Source: Apus apus
Taxonomy: Eukaryota > Chordata > Aves > Apodiformes > Apodidae
NCBI RefSeq assembly: GCF_020740795.1
Contig: NC_067304.1
Coordinates: 6,376,056-6,440,055, forward strand
DNA length: 64,000 nucleotides
Reading direction: 5' to 3'
Shown here: in pieces, positions 1-9,848 of the stretch
Numbering within the stretch: the stretch's first letter is position 1
Layout: every line of letters starts with the position of its first letter
The notes under the pieces: generated by a model
Seen by the model: the letters and a program-made list of their open reading frames with translations, nothing else
Told to the model about the DNA's origin: nothing
Database searches by the model: none
Made by a program: the position numbers and the translations under genes

Positions 1-3000
1 CTATGCACCGCCGGAGCGCCGGCATCAGCACAGGGCAAGCACACACTCCAAAGAGCCCCAGAAGAAATTCCTTGCAACGACCGTAATTACCATCTAAACA
101 AATCCCAGATCTGCCATAAACAGAGAATGGGGTTAAATGTGCCTAATAAGCTGCTTATTCTGAATTATCATCCCAACTCTAATAATAGCTGATAAAGTAG
201 TCTTTTGTGGGACAACAAACATTTCTGTTATTCCCCAAGTCCAACTTTGGGACAAATAAAGCCAGCCATTATCTTTAAGCAGGAGGTCATGCTCTGTCTT
301 AGGATAAAGGCACAGCTACCCTTTCCCAGCATTACAGGCTTAAAAGGACAAAATGTTTAAACTGACACAAAAAGTCAGAGAAAATTAGAGTAGAAACAGC
401 TAAAGACAACTCAAACATGCTGGCATTAAGCGCTCTTCACATGTGTGTTTAGCAGATAATTCGTTATCATCCCAGTCCAAAGTTAACCTGCTGGAGAGCT
501 GCTGTGGGAGAGTTGGCTACATCTGTGATGTTTCTGCAGATTTCAATGTTTCAGCTGGGTGCAAACAAACAACAACAACAAAAAAAAAGCTGTACAAGCT
601 TGTTTTTGATTAAACCTGTTGCGGCTGGGTACAAATATTTATTTTCTGGGTGGAAGTTCATTGGGGCACAAGCACCAAAGGTCATTAATCCCCAGTAAAA
701 CACAGACTGTGTGCCCGGTGCCATGGCTCAGCCAGCAGCAGTTCTGGTGAGGCCGTGCCGCGCTGCTCCGCTGTCTCCACTTCTTGTCCCAAACCGGAGG
801 GAGGAGGAGGAGGATGCAGGAGTTTCCGACCGCCCCCGGCATCTCGGGGCTTCAGGGGGTCCTTGCGGGCCGGGGTCTCGCACGGCTGTGCTGGCCGGGC
901 AGCCCTCGCCGCCGGCAGCTCCCGAGCCCCCCGTGCAGCTCCGGGCGCCCCAGCCCAAGGGCCGTCTCCATCATCTCCATCTCCTGCGGCTGCGGGGCCA
1001 GGGCAGGAAGCTGCGGTCGTGGCTGTTTTTCTGCCCTGGCTCATCTGCTATTCTTACACACCTCGGGGGGGTGAGCTGTGTTTTCACTGTCTCGGAGACG
1101 GGATTCGCCTCCGTTGTGCCTTGGAAAAGCAGCCGACTGTGTTGCCGAGGGAGCAGAGAGGGAGGCGCCTGGTTTGGGCTCACAGAGAAGTTTGTCACAG
1201 GGCTGGCAGCAGCCGCAGACCCTGCTTCCAGGTCCCACAGATCATCCCAGCCTCCAGCCCCCTCTACCTCCCTGATCGTGCTCTCCCCGGAATACCTGGG
1301 GCCCAGCTCTCCTAGGAGGGTCGTGTCCCGTCCCTCTTTGGATCTGGGCTCTGCTGAAGCCAGGCAGCTTCAGGCACTCCTCATGTGTCACCAGCCTTGG
1401 GCACGCCGGGGCTGTGTAATGCCATAATAAGATTACCCCGTGACACGATAGCTCTGAAATAATCCGTGGTATCATTCATTAAATCCCGGGATCCAATTAC
1501 CTTTCTGCATGACACCCTTCTCAGGCGTGGGGATGCCGGGGGACTGCAGCCCAGCACTCTGCCCCTTCGGCAGCCACCCACTCTGCTCCTCTGCTCCCTT
1601 GCACCTCTCTGCCTCGGGGTCATTTAGGATTAGCAAAGTTTGTGTTACGCTGCGGGACCCTGACCCTGTGCCAGGTTCGGCCGTGTTTGGGGCCAGCTGT
1701 GCTCCCCAGCACCGCGCTGGCCACCCCGCCGGCCACCCCGCCGACCCACGCCACCTGCAGCGCGGGGCCCGGCGGGTGCGGGGCTGGCTCGGAGGTGGAG
1801 AGGGTCTGCGGGACAGGGAGAGGGGCGTGAGGCCGCCCTGGCACCCGCCTGCGCAGGGAGCGCGGCATGCACCCGGGTGGCCTCCCATGGCAGCAGAAGT
1901 TTGCAAACAGTTTTCCAGGGCATTTTCCTTGAGCCGGCAGCTGCTCCCTGCGGCCAGAGTGTGCCTTTCTGCGAGAACAAAGCCCGGGGCCGGGGCAGAG
2001 CAGCAGTCGGGGCCGCAGCAGCGCCAGGGCTCCCTGGGTGCCCGCGGCCGGTTCGGCGCGCTCCGCTGCCGGCACCGCGGCTGCTCCTGGCCCTGGCAGG
2101 TGTTCAGACCCCGGCGCTGCTGCCAAGCCAGGCAGGGACCGTGGCCAGCTGCAAATTTCGGCTTCGTTTTTGGAGCCTTTGAATCGCTGGCCAACCGCCA
2201 GGTTTGTTATTTGTTAGTGTAGGTATTTTTTTCCCAAGTGAATTTCAAGCTGGTGAGAGGAGCCAGGCAGAGGGACCTTGGCGGGGGCCCTGGGCATCCT
2301 CAGCCCTGGGGGAGCACAGGTGAGGCCAGGATGCTGCGGCATAGTCCCCCTGCCAGGAAGACCCCAGGCAGTCTGAAAAATACCAGTGTCCCACCTGAGC
2401 CAGGCTGAGGCCACGGCAAAGCCGAGCTCTGTGACATAGAAAGCACATCCCGGCTCGACACACGGTCTCCACACGCCCGGCCCGGGGATTGCTCTGTGGC
2501 TGCAGTTTTGTGCTCGGCCAGCTTGCTCCTGCCCAGCCCAGGGGTGCAGGCAGATCGCCAGGAATGGCACCGGCTCTGCACTCAGTTGTGCAGCCACCAA
2601 GGCACAGGCAGAGCTCACGGGGACTCGTAAGATGCTGGGGTGGCTCTGGGGGCTGGGCAGGAGCAAGCTGGCCTCCCGGCCTCCCATGGACGAGTGGAGT
2701 CAGGCAGGATCAGGAAACAAAACGGAAAACGGAATGGGGGCAATTTGCAGGGGAAGAAGTTGCTTTTCTGCCTTGGAAATTTGAGTCTCAGATCCGTTTC
2801 CCTCCAGAGAAGGGAAACAACAGCTTTGGGAGGGAAGGGCCAGGCGGCTGCCTCAGTGGGCAGGGGAGAAGAGGGACCAGAACAGACGATAGGAAGGAGC
2901 CGTGGGACTGGGACCCGTGGGGCTGGGAGCTGCGGAACCAGGGACAGGATGGCAGCCGGAAGGCAAGTGCCAGCAGGAGGACGCAGGGCGCAGGCGACTG

Positions 3001-4590
3001 GAGCGTGTCTCATCAACTGCCCCCCGCCCTTCCCAGCATCCCGCCGCCTTCCCTGCCATTGTTTGGCAGCCCCGGGGGGTGAGGCACGGTGCTGAGATCG
3101 GCTGCCCTTCCTCCTGCCTCGCCTGCCCTTCCGCCCGCTCCCTCTCCATCGCCTTGCAGGCCACAGCCATGCCCAGCTGTCAGGGCACATGCCACCAGTT
3201 CCCCAGGGGCCAGGGCACCGTCCCCTCATGCCTGCCCGACACCCAGCCATGGGGAACAGCAACTGGCTCATCCCAGGATGGGGTAGCAGTGACCAGCACT
3301 GGCCCAGGAGTCTGCCCAGGGCCAGGAGTGGGGCCAGGATCCAGTCACATGGATGGGGATGCTCACAGCAGTCAGAGGCAGTAGGCCCTGGTGCCCCACT
3401 GGCCTCTATGTTTGGACAGATAAAGCCTCCATGATGTCATCCACAGGCAAAGCCTTTTCTGTCACATTACTTCATTGCCCTTGCATTAAGGTGGTGGGTT
3501 TTGTAAGGAGACCTTTCCACAGAGCCGTCTGAGTGTTATTCCTGTGGCTCAGCAGCTGCCACTCGCTGGGGCTGCAGCCATGACCACGTGTCTCAAAAAG
3601 GCAAACGAGACCCATATGATCCCAGGCTGCCCCTGCTGAGGGAGCTGGAAACACACTCGTACCCCTGTGCCCAGCACAGGGGCCTGCAGCTCCCTCTGGG
3701 GGGACGGTCCAGATCCCAGGAGGCTATTCCCTGTTCAGGGATGACAGCAGCACTTCCAGCACAGAGCTGGCAGGTTGTGGCTGGGTGGTCTTGCACACAG
3801 CACCAGTACTGGGCACAGGGGTATATGGGAGCCTCTGGTGCCACAGCTGAGTCCCAGATGAGCCTGAAAGATTGATGACCTTTTTGCAGTGTTTGTTTTA
3901 GGCAGAGCCATCACTGCAAACCAGAGGGCTCCTGCTCCAGGGCTTAGATAACAGTCTGGTATGAGAATGAGCTCCCCTGGTGAGGTGCAATTTGGAGAAC
4001 TTGAATGGGGACTCCAAAACTAGTTACAAAGAAAGAGATTAAGATCAGTATTTATCCTTTCTTTTTTTCTTTTTTTTTTTTCCTTTTTCCTTTCTACTAG
4101 AGCAAAAATATTCCTGTTTATTGCTATAAACCCCTGGAGGCTGTGTGGTAAACTTCCAGTGGGAATTACTGTCTCAAGAGATCAGAGATCCCGAGAACAT
4201 CCCCTTGCCAAATTTACACTTACTGCTACCTCTAATCAGCCTTGTTTATTTCTCCCTCCCTGCGGTGGTATTTGGGAAACCAGCACAGGTCAAACACGGG
4301 ACAGTTCCCTCATTGTTACCAAGTATCTGAAATCTCCTTTCAGGCCACAGCAAACCCCTTCACAGGTGGACACCTTCCCCGGGCCTTCTCCTGGAGCCTG
4401 GCTTTGGGGTCCTGCTCATCTGGACCCAGTGAGCAAATGTGCTGTTGCTGCTGCCCCCTCTGTGCTGCCAGGTACGGGCCAGGGAAGGAGGAGCTGCAGC
4501 CCCAGCTGGTGTCAGTGCTGGACAGCAGGGATGGCTGCAGCGCCTGGGCATTCACACCCTCCCTGCTCTATATTCTTCCTAAGAAAATAA
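1..4590. other. Non-coding upstream region, no gene seen
   Basis: I see no exon with both a recognisable protein and splice sites here. The stretch mixes AT-rich DNA (for example 100-480 and 1420-1500, with several TAAT/ATTA cores) and GC-rich, CpG-containing patches (about 720-1000 and 1680-2140). Open frames across the GC-rich patches occur in several overlapping frames on both strands, as expected from low stop-codon density. A pyrimidine-rich run dominated by T lies at about 4058-4098. In the human genome SLC16A1 lies on the far side of LRIG2, but I see no piece of it here. Confidence 0.6.
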
Positions 4591-5065
4591 AGCATCACTG
4601 TCCTATTAATTATGTGAGTTATGGAGTAATATTTTTCCCAGAGTCACCTACTGGTTCACATATTCGTTTTCCAGGCAGCTTAGCCAGTAGCCTGGCAACA
4701 TGGTGACCTTATGCTCTGCTCAGCTTTGAGCATTTTATTAGCCACACTGGACTCTCTCCACTGCTCCATATTGCTGAGCCCCTCATTAGTACAATTAATA
4801 AGCTGCTTCTGTCAAGTCAATCAAATGCCAGGCTCGACAGCAGGAGAAAGCTTTGGCAGATCAAGTAGGGGAGATTCTGGGTAGCACTGAGAAATCGCAG
4901 GAAACCTTTCATCTTCCCCAAGGAGCTAAACAAGAATGGAATTGTGGGATTGGGATTCTCTCAGGTCATGTTTATTTATCACTGCTCATTAGTATAATAA
5001 ATCAGGTCCCCTGTCACTTTGAATGAAGTCATAGGTTTGCTGGAAGAACTTGGCAGAACACCTTG
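4590..5065. promoter_or_regulatory. Candidate conserved non-coding element
   Basis: An AT-rich island between GC-rich flanks with many homeodomain-type cores (ATTAAT, TTATTA, CAATTAATAA), a TGTCA followed by AATCAA pair near 4815 (MEIS/PBX-like), and CTTTGAA near 5019 (TCF/LEF-like). It is not low-complexity, has no coding frame and has no repeat signature. That texture is typical of vertebrate conserved non-coding elements. The call is inference from composition; conservation was not measured. Confidence 0.3.
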
Positions 5066-8000
5066 ATTTTATTAGTGATGGTGTGGACAAAACCTTCTGA
5101 AAGGCAATGCCCTGGCAGGGTGGGCAGGGACCCTCACACGCACCCGCTCATCCCTGCAGCAGAGGCCACAGCCCGCCCGGCGGGCACGGTCACCCCAGGG
5201 CAGCACCAGGGACCAGGGTGGTCTCGGGACACTGCAGCCCTGGCAGCACAGCTGCAGTGCAGTATGTCCCCCATACCCAATAGCTGCAGAAAGGGACGCT
5301 TCTCCCTGCTCCTGTCTCCAGGAGACATCCCTGCCCTGGCCTTGCTCTCCTCCTGTCTGTGTGTGTCCCAGAACACGGCCGGGCCAGCGCAGATCACTGG
5401 GCCAGCAGCACGGGCGCCTGTCTCCACCGCCCATCACGTGTGTTGGGCACATGTGACAGTGCTTTGCCTTTCACACCTCTCTGCATCCTGACAGACTTTG
5501 CCCTGGCTCTGACGCTGGCATTCCCTGTGGATCCCGCACTGGTTCTGGCAGCTCCAGCACGAGCCCGTGTTCTGGAGGGGCTGGTCAGGACAGGGCTGCT
5601 GCTGTGGGCGGCCAGCAAAGGCCTCGGTGCTCACGTGGCTGCACGACGGTCACTCCCTGCGTCCTCTGAGCAGGACCTGCCAGCAGCAAGGAACCAGGAG
5701 GTGGCCTTCAGCCTGCCACCACCCCCTGATCCGAGCATCCGGACCAGGGTGGTCTGCCAGAGATGCTGGGGAAGTCATGGTCTTCTTGCCTGGATCTGGC
5801 ATTTTTCCGCACCAGAGAGCAGATCTACAGGGCAGTCTCTATCCTGTTGCTGGAAGCATTGCTGGGTGGCAACAAGGAAGAGCTGTGACAGGTCTGTTAT
5901 AGTCTGACTGCCCCAAATAGAGCAACATCACAGGTGTACATCCCAAAAATGTTCCTAAAATAAACTTTCCCAGGAAATCCTTTGATCTGGTCTGATGGTG
6001 AAAACGTAAATCTGAATAAAGTGAGAGTTTTTTAAATATTAATTTCCATTTAGTTTAAATATAACTTTAAGGTTATAGAATATCAACTCTATTTTTTTGG
6101 GTTCAATTTATCACAGTATTTGGTCTCCGTGCTGGGATAAATATTACAGTGTTCCTAGTCTATTTCTTACAGACCCATTCTAGGGAGACAGGTAACTGTC
6201 GATTTCACAGCCCGAGCTGATCCCACACTGCTTCTGAAATACAGGCTCACCCGACTTGGCCATGTGCTGCAAGAGCCTTCCCAGACCAACGCTCCCTGTC
6301 CCCATTCCTGTCCCCTTCCCCATCCAGTGCAGTGTTCCACCCTAATAGCCCGGGAAGCACCCGGGGCGATGCTCCCTCTCATTCGCCCACTTGACTCCAG
6401 CTGCCCCTTTAATGTTGAAGGAGACAAACACACTGGCGGGGGGAGGGAGAGGAAGGGCTGTAGGTGTTTGCCACATGTCTGCAGAGCCAAGTGGTTCCAG
6501 CTGAAGATGCTATTGTGTTGCAGTGATTTCCCAGGAAAAACGGGCCTGGACATCTCCTTACTGTTCCTGGGAAACACTTGGGATGATGTGGATTCGGGCA
6601 TGGCATTCCGAAAGCCGCGGTGGCGTTTCGTGCTTTTGCAGTTACTTGATGGTAACTGTAAATGACGCCACGAGCAGACAAGGAGTACAAAGCGGCAGCT
6701 CCACGTCTCCTGGCTGGGTTGGGCATCTCGGGACGAGGTGCCTGTGCCCGGCTCCAGCACGCACGCCGGCGGTGCTGGTGGCCGGGGGTGCTGGGACTCG
6801 GTCCGGCTCCCGGCCGAAGAACGGGAGCTCCAGGGCCCGCGGAGGAGCTGCTCTTGGCGAGGCGCAGGCAGAGCAGCGCTGACTCGGGCACGGCAGCACC
6901 TCGGCCACCGCACTCGGCAGCTGCGAGGCTGTTCCTGCAGCCACCAAACCAAACGGACCCGGGGCAGGGCCTGGGAACGGGGCAGAGGAGAAGGGGCCAC
7001 TCCACCAAGCTCCGCTCCAGAGCTCGACTGGATCCTCCTTTCTGGAGCCGTCAGGAGAGAGAGTCTGCGGGTGAGGGCAACCCCTGCTCCCAGTCCCAGG
7101 CTCCTCCACGGCTTCTCAGGCAAATCACTTCCATTTTTTGCAAAGTCTGGCCTCAATAAACCACCTCCTGAGCATCCTGTGGATCCCCCGTCGCTGCCCA
7201 TCGTCTGTGTGGCAGCACGGCGGGCTGGGGACACCACGCTCTCGCTCTCCTGTGCCGCAGGGGACCCTGCTGCATCCTCCAGCCCTGGAAAGCCAGTGAA
7301 TGCCCCCTCCCCACCTTATCTTCCCTTTAGCAGCAGGGGTCTTGGCATCTGCTTAGCCCCCGTTTCCTCTCCCAGCTCCTGTTGACACAGCGGCCACAGG
7401 AGAACAATGGGGCCAAGGCGGCAGAGAGACACCCTGCCCCTTCCTCTGGCCGCCCACTCACCTTCCCGGGCATGGCCGGAGCACCCAGGCCCCAGGGACC
7501 CACGGCACGGCCGATGAGGTGGGGGCTGCCTGGCTGCACAGGGGAGCTGCAGTGAGGGCAGGCCGGTTCTGTGCAGTGGGGGCACAGAGCTCCAGAGCAC
7601 CCGGCCACCCTGCACTGCCCGGGTCCTGCTGGAGCCCTCCCAGTGACTGGGGGGTACGCAGAGGCACCTCTGTGCTGGCAAGGAGCCCCAGGAGCCAGGA
7701 GAATGGGGCTGAGAGGGGGGCAGAGCAGATGTGGGAGAAGGGGCAGTTCAGGGAGCTGGGGGAGAGAGATGCTTTTCTTGAGAATTATCGCCCAGGGTGA
7801 CACCCTCTGCCTTCCGCCAGAGTCACTGGCAAGAAGGGCGGTATTAACAGCTCGCTTCGGCCCGTGCTTGTCAAGACCTGCAGGTTTAAAGACCTCCCCG
7901 ATTTCCCAAGAACAGGGAGATGAGCACGCTCTTATCTGGAGGGAATCCTGCCGGTGAAGAGCCTTGTGTGCTCCCCAGGAGTGGCCGAAGGTGCGGCAGG

Positions 8001-8719
8001 GAGAGTCCAGCCAAGGTCGGAGTCCTGTTCCCAAGGGCTGCCAGGAAGGAACGGAGCTACGGGGCTGGAAGCCAGCACCCCTGCACTACCGGGCACTACT
8101 CGGTACCTCCCGGTACCCCCAGCAGCCCCCGGCACTCCCTGGTACCCCGCGGCCAGAGCAGCCGGGGGTTGCGCAGCCTCCCAGGACCACCCGGCTCCTC
8201 CGCCGGGGCTCGTGTGCCATCCAGTGGCCAAGGCTCGGCCCCGGCGCGCCGGGAAGGAGGGAGCCGTGCTGGGCTGGAACCATCCCGGGCTGGAGCCATC
8301 CCCTGAGCAGGACCCTCCTAAGAGGTCGCGGCGGCAAGGGGGCGATCTGAGCCCCCGTCACTGGTCCCGGCCGAGGACAGGACAGAGGCCGAGTGCCTCC
8401 CCCACGCCGGCACTATCGGCCGGGCCGGGGGCTCCTCCAGTGGGTCTGTGCGGCTGGTACCGGCAAAACCCCGGGCACGCCGGGGTGCAGCAGCAGCCCT
8501 GCCTGTGCCCATAGCTCCGGGAAGGGAGGATGGAGCCCGGGCCTTCATCCCCAAATTGATACTGCGGGTGACTGTACAGACCTCTTGGAGCTGCGCTAGA
8601 GTGAAGCTGGCACAGGGAGCATCAGGGAGAGATTTAAGGGACTTGTTTGGGAAGCTCGGGCCCCCAGCAGCGGCGACTGCAACGTGGAAAAACCCAGCAG
8701 GCTCCTTTTTGCTCCCAGA
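5066..8719. other. Non-coding upstream region with CpG-rich patches
   Basis: No gene recognised. A CpG-rich patch at about 6640-7080 and a GC-rich stretch at about 7950-8560 produce long open frames on both strands, including a 356-codon frame on the minus strand at 6167-7237. These frames have no recognisable domain and biased Arg/Pro/Ala/Ser/Gly content. Bases 5930-6170 are AT-rich and featureless. These patches may be outlying parts of the LRIG2 promoter domain. Confidence 0.5.
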
Positions 8720-8870
8720 CATTAGGAGCAGCTCAACAATTAGGACTGTCTCCTATTAATATGCAAATTTCTGCTGCCATGGCAATACTCTTCTAAATGC
8801 AAATTGCAGTGGGAACCATTGTTGGAGACCTGTGCCTGGACTTTGAGCAGATGCTCCTAATTACGCTGCC
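8720..8870. promoter_or_regulatory. Candidate enhancer with octamer, SOX and RFX-like sites
   Basis: Two exact octamers (ATGCAAAT) lie at 8761-8768 and 8797-8804. Between them is the 10-bp palindrome TGCCATGGCA (8775-8784), the core of RFX/EF-C type sites. SOX-like cores flank them: AACAAT at 8735-8740 and CATTGTT at 8817-8823. ATTA cores lie at 8721, 8739 and 8755. The segment is AT-rich and non-repetitive, sits about 0.8-0.9 kb before the LRIG2 ATG and directly abuts the CpG island. The motifs are seen; enhancer activity and control of LRIG2 are inferred. Confidence 0.45.
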
Positions 8871-9337
8871 CTGGAGCCCGCGGCCCGGGGCCGTGGGGAC
8901 AGCGCTGCCAGCAGCCGCGCCACACGGGCAGCAGTTTCCCAGGCTGGCAGCACCTCTGCTGTGCCCTGCCCGGAGCTCGGCCTGCTCGCACAGGTACAGC
9001 CACGGGCAGGGCGGCCTGGCCCGCTCCTTCGTGGGAATCTCCTTCCACCCGCCGCCGGCGGCTGGATCCCCGTGCCCCGAGCTGCTCGGGGACGCCGGGC
9101 TGTGCTGGCCTGTCCCGAGCAGCCCGCCCGGCAGCGGGGGCTGGCTGCGGCCCAGCCGCGCTGGAGGCCGCCTGGGTTGTTGGGGCCGGCCCAGGGCCCC
9201 CGGCGCTGCCGGTGCCCGCACCAGCCTGCCCGGCTGGCAGGCACCGCGGAGCGCAGGGCCCGACCCGAGCGGACGGGGGATATTTTCTCCTGAGCCTGCT
9301 TGGGACGGAGCCTCCGGCAGCCCCACAGCGGCCGGGC

Positions 9338-9397
9338 GGGATGGGCTCGCAGCGGCAGGGATGGGTTCGCAGCGGCCGGGATGGGTTCGCAGCCGCA
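9338..9397 (+). repeat. Three tandem copies of a 20-bp unit
   Basis: Three consecutive 20-bp units begin at 9338, 9358 and 9378, each starting GGGATGGG(C/T)TCGCAGC and differing at only a few positions. They lie about 225-285 bp upstream of the LRIG2 ATG, inside the CpG island and probably in the promoter or 5' UTR. Confidence 0.85.
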
Positions 9398-9492
9398 GCC
9401 GAACCCGCTCCCGGGCCCCGAGTGACTGAGGCGGGGCGCGGGGCGCGGCGCGTGGGAGCTCCGCCCCGCCCCAGGAGACCCCGCCCTCCCGG

Positions 9493-9579
9493 GAGCCCCG
9501 CCCCTCGAGGCCCCGCCCCAGAGGCCCCGCCCCTCGAGGCCCCGCCCCAGAGGCCCCGCCCCCAGAGGCCCCGCCCCTC
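9493..9579 (+). repeat. Six tandem 14-15 bp GC-box units
   Basis: Six near-identical units, based on GAGGCCCCGCCCC plus one or two variable bases, start at 9493, 9507, 9521, 9536, 9550 and 9565. Every unit carries a CCCCGCCC Sp/KLF-type GC box, so the boxes are spaced 14-15 bp apart. The array ends 42 bp before the LRIG2 ATG and probably overlaps the core promoter or the 5' UTR. Such arrays change length easily and may vary between individuals or be misassembled. Confidence 0.85.
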
Positions 9580-9621
9580 GCCGCCTGCGCGCTGCGGGGC
9601 CGGGCCGGGCCGGGCCGCGGG

Positions 9622-9848
9622 ATGCGGGGAGCGGGGCCGGGCGTGCGGGCCGCCCGCGGGGCGCGGAGCCGGTCTCTGCTGGTGCTGCTGCTGGCAGCGG
9701 CGGCCCTGTGGGCGCCGGCGGCCGCCGCCGAGCCCTGCGCCGCGCCCTGCTCCTGCCGCCGCGGCCTGCTGGACTGCAGCCGGCACCGACTGCCCGGCGG
9801 GCCGGGGCCGCGGAGGATCCCGCCGTTGCCCGCCGGCACCACGAGCCT
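9622..9848 (+). CDS. LRIG2: LRIG2 exon 1: signal peptide and LRRNT
   Basis: Encodes residues 1-75 plus two bases of codon 76. A basic, Arg-rich start precedes a Leu/Ala hydrophobic core (about 18-31), a predicted cleavage after AAAA near residue 36, then the LRRNT cysteines C39, C43, C45 and C52. The donor is CCT|GTGAGT. The ATG has G at -3 and is the only in-frame candidate after the TGA at 9427-9429. This start region differs from human in length and sequence, as is usual for signal peptides. Any 5' UTR lies upstream. Confidence 0.93.

Noticed and set aside
6167-7237. 356-codon open frame on the minus strand
   Set aside because: Lies in a CpG-rich patch with overlapping open frames on the other strand, composition biased to Arg, Ser, Pro and Gly, and no recognisable domain.
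1-9000. Possible SLC16A1 exons upstream of LRIG2
   Set aside because: SLC16A1 is the human neighbour, but no transporter-like exon on either strand is recognisable here; it must lie further out if it is conserved.
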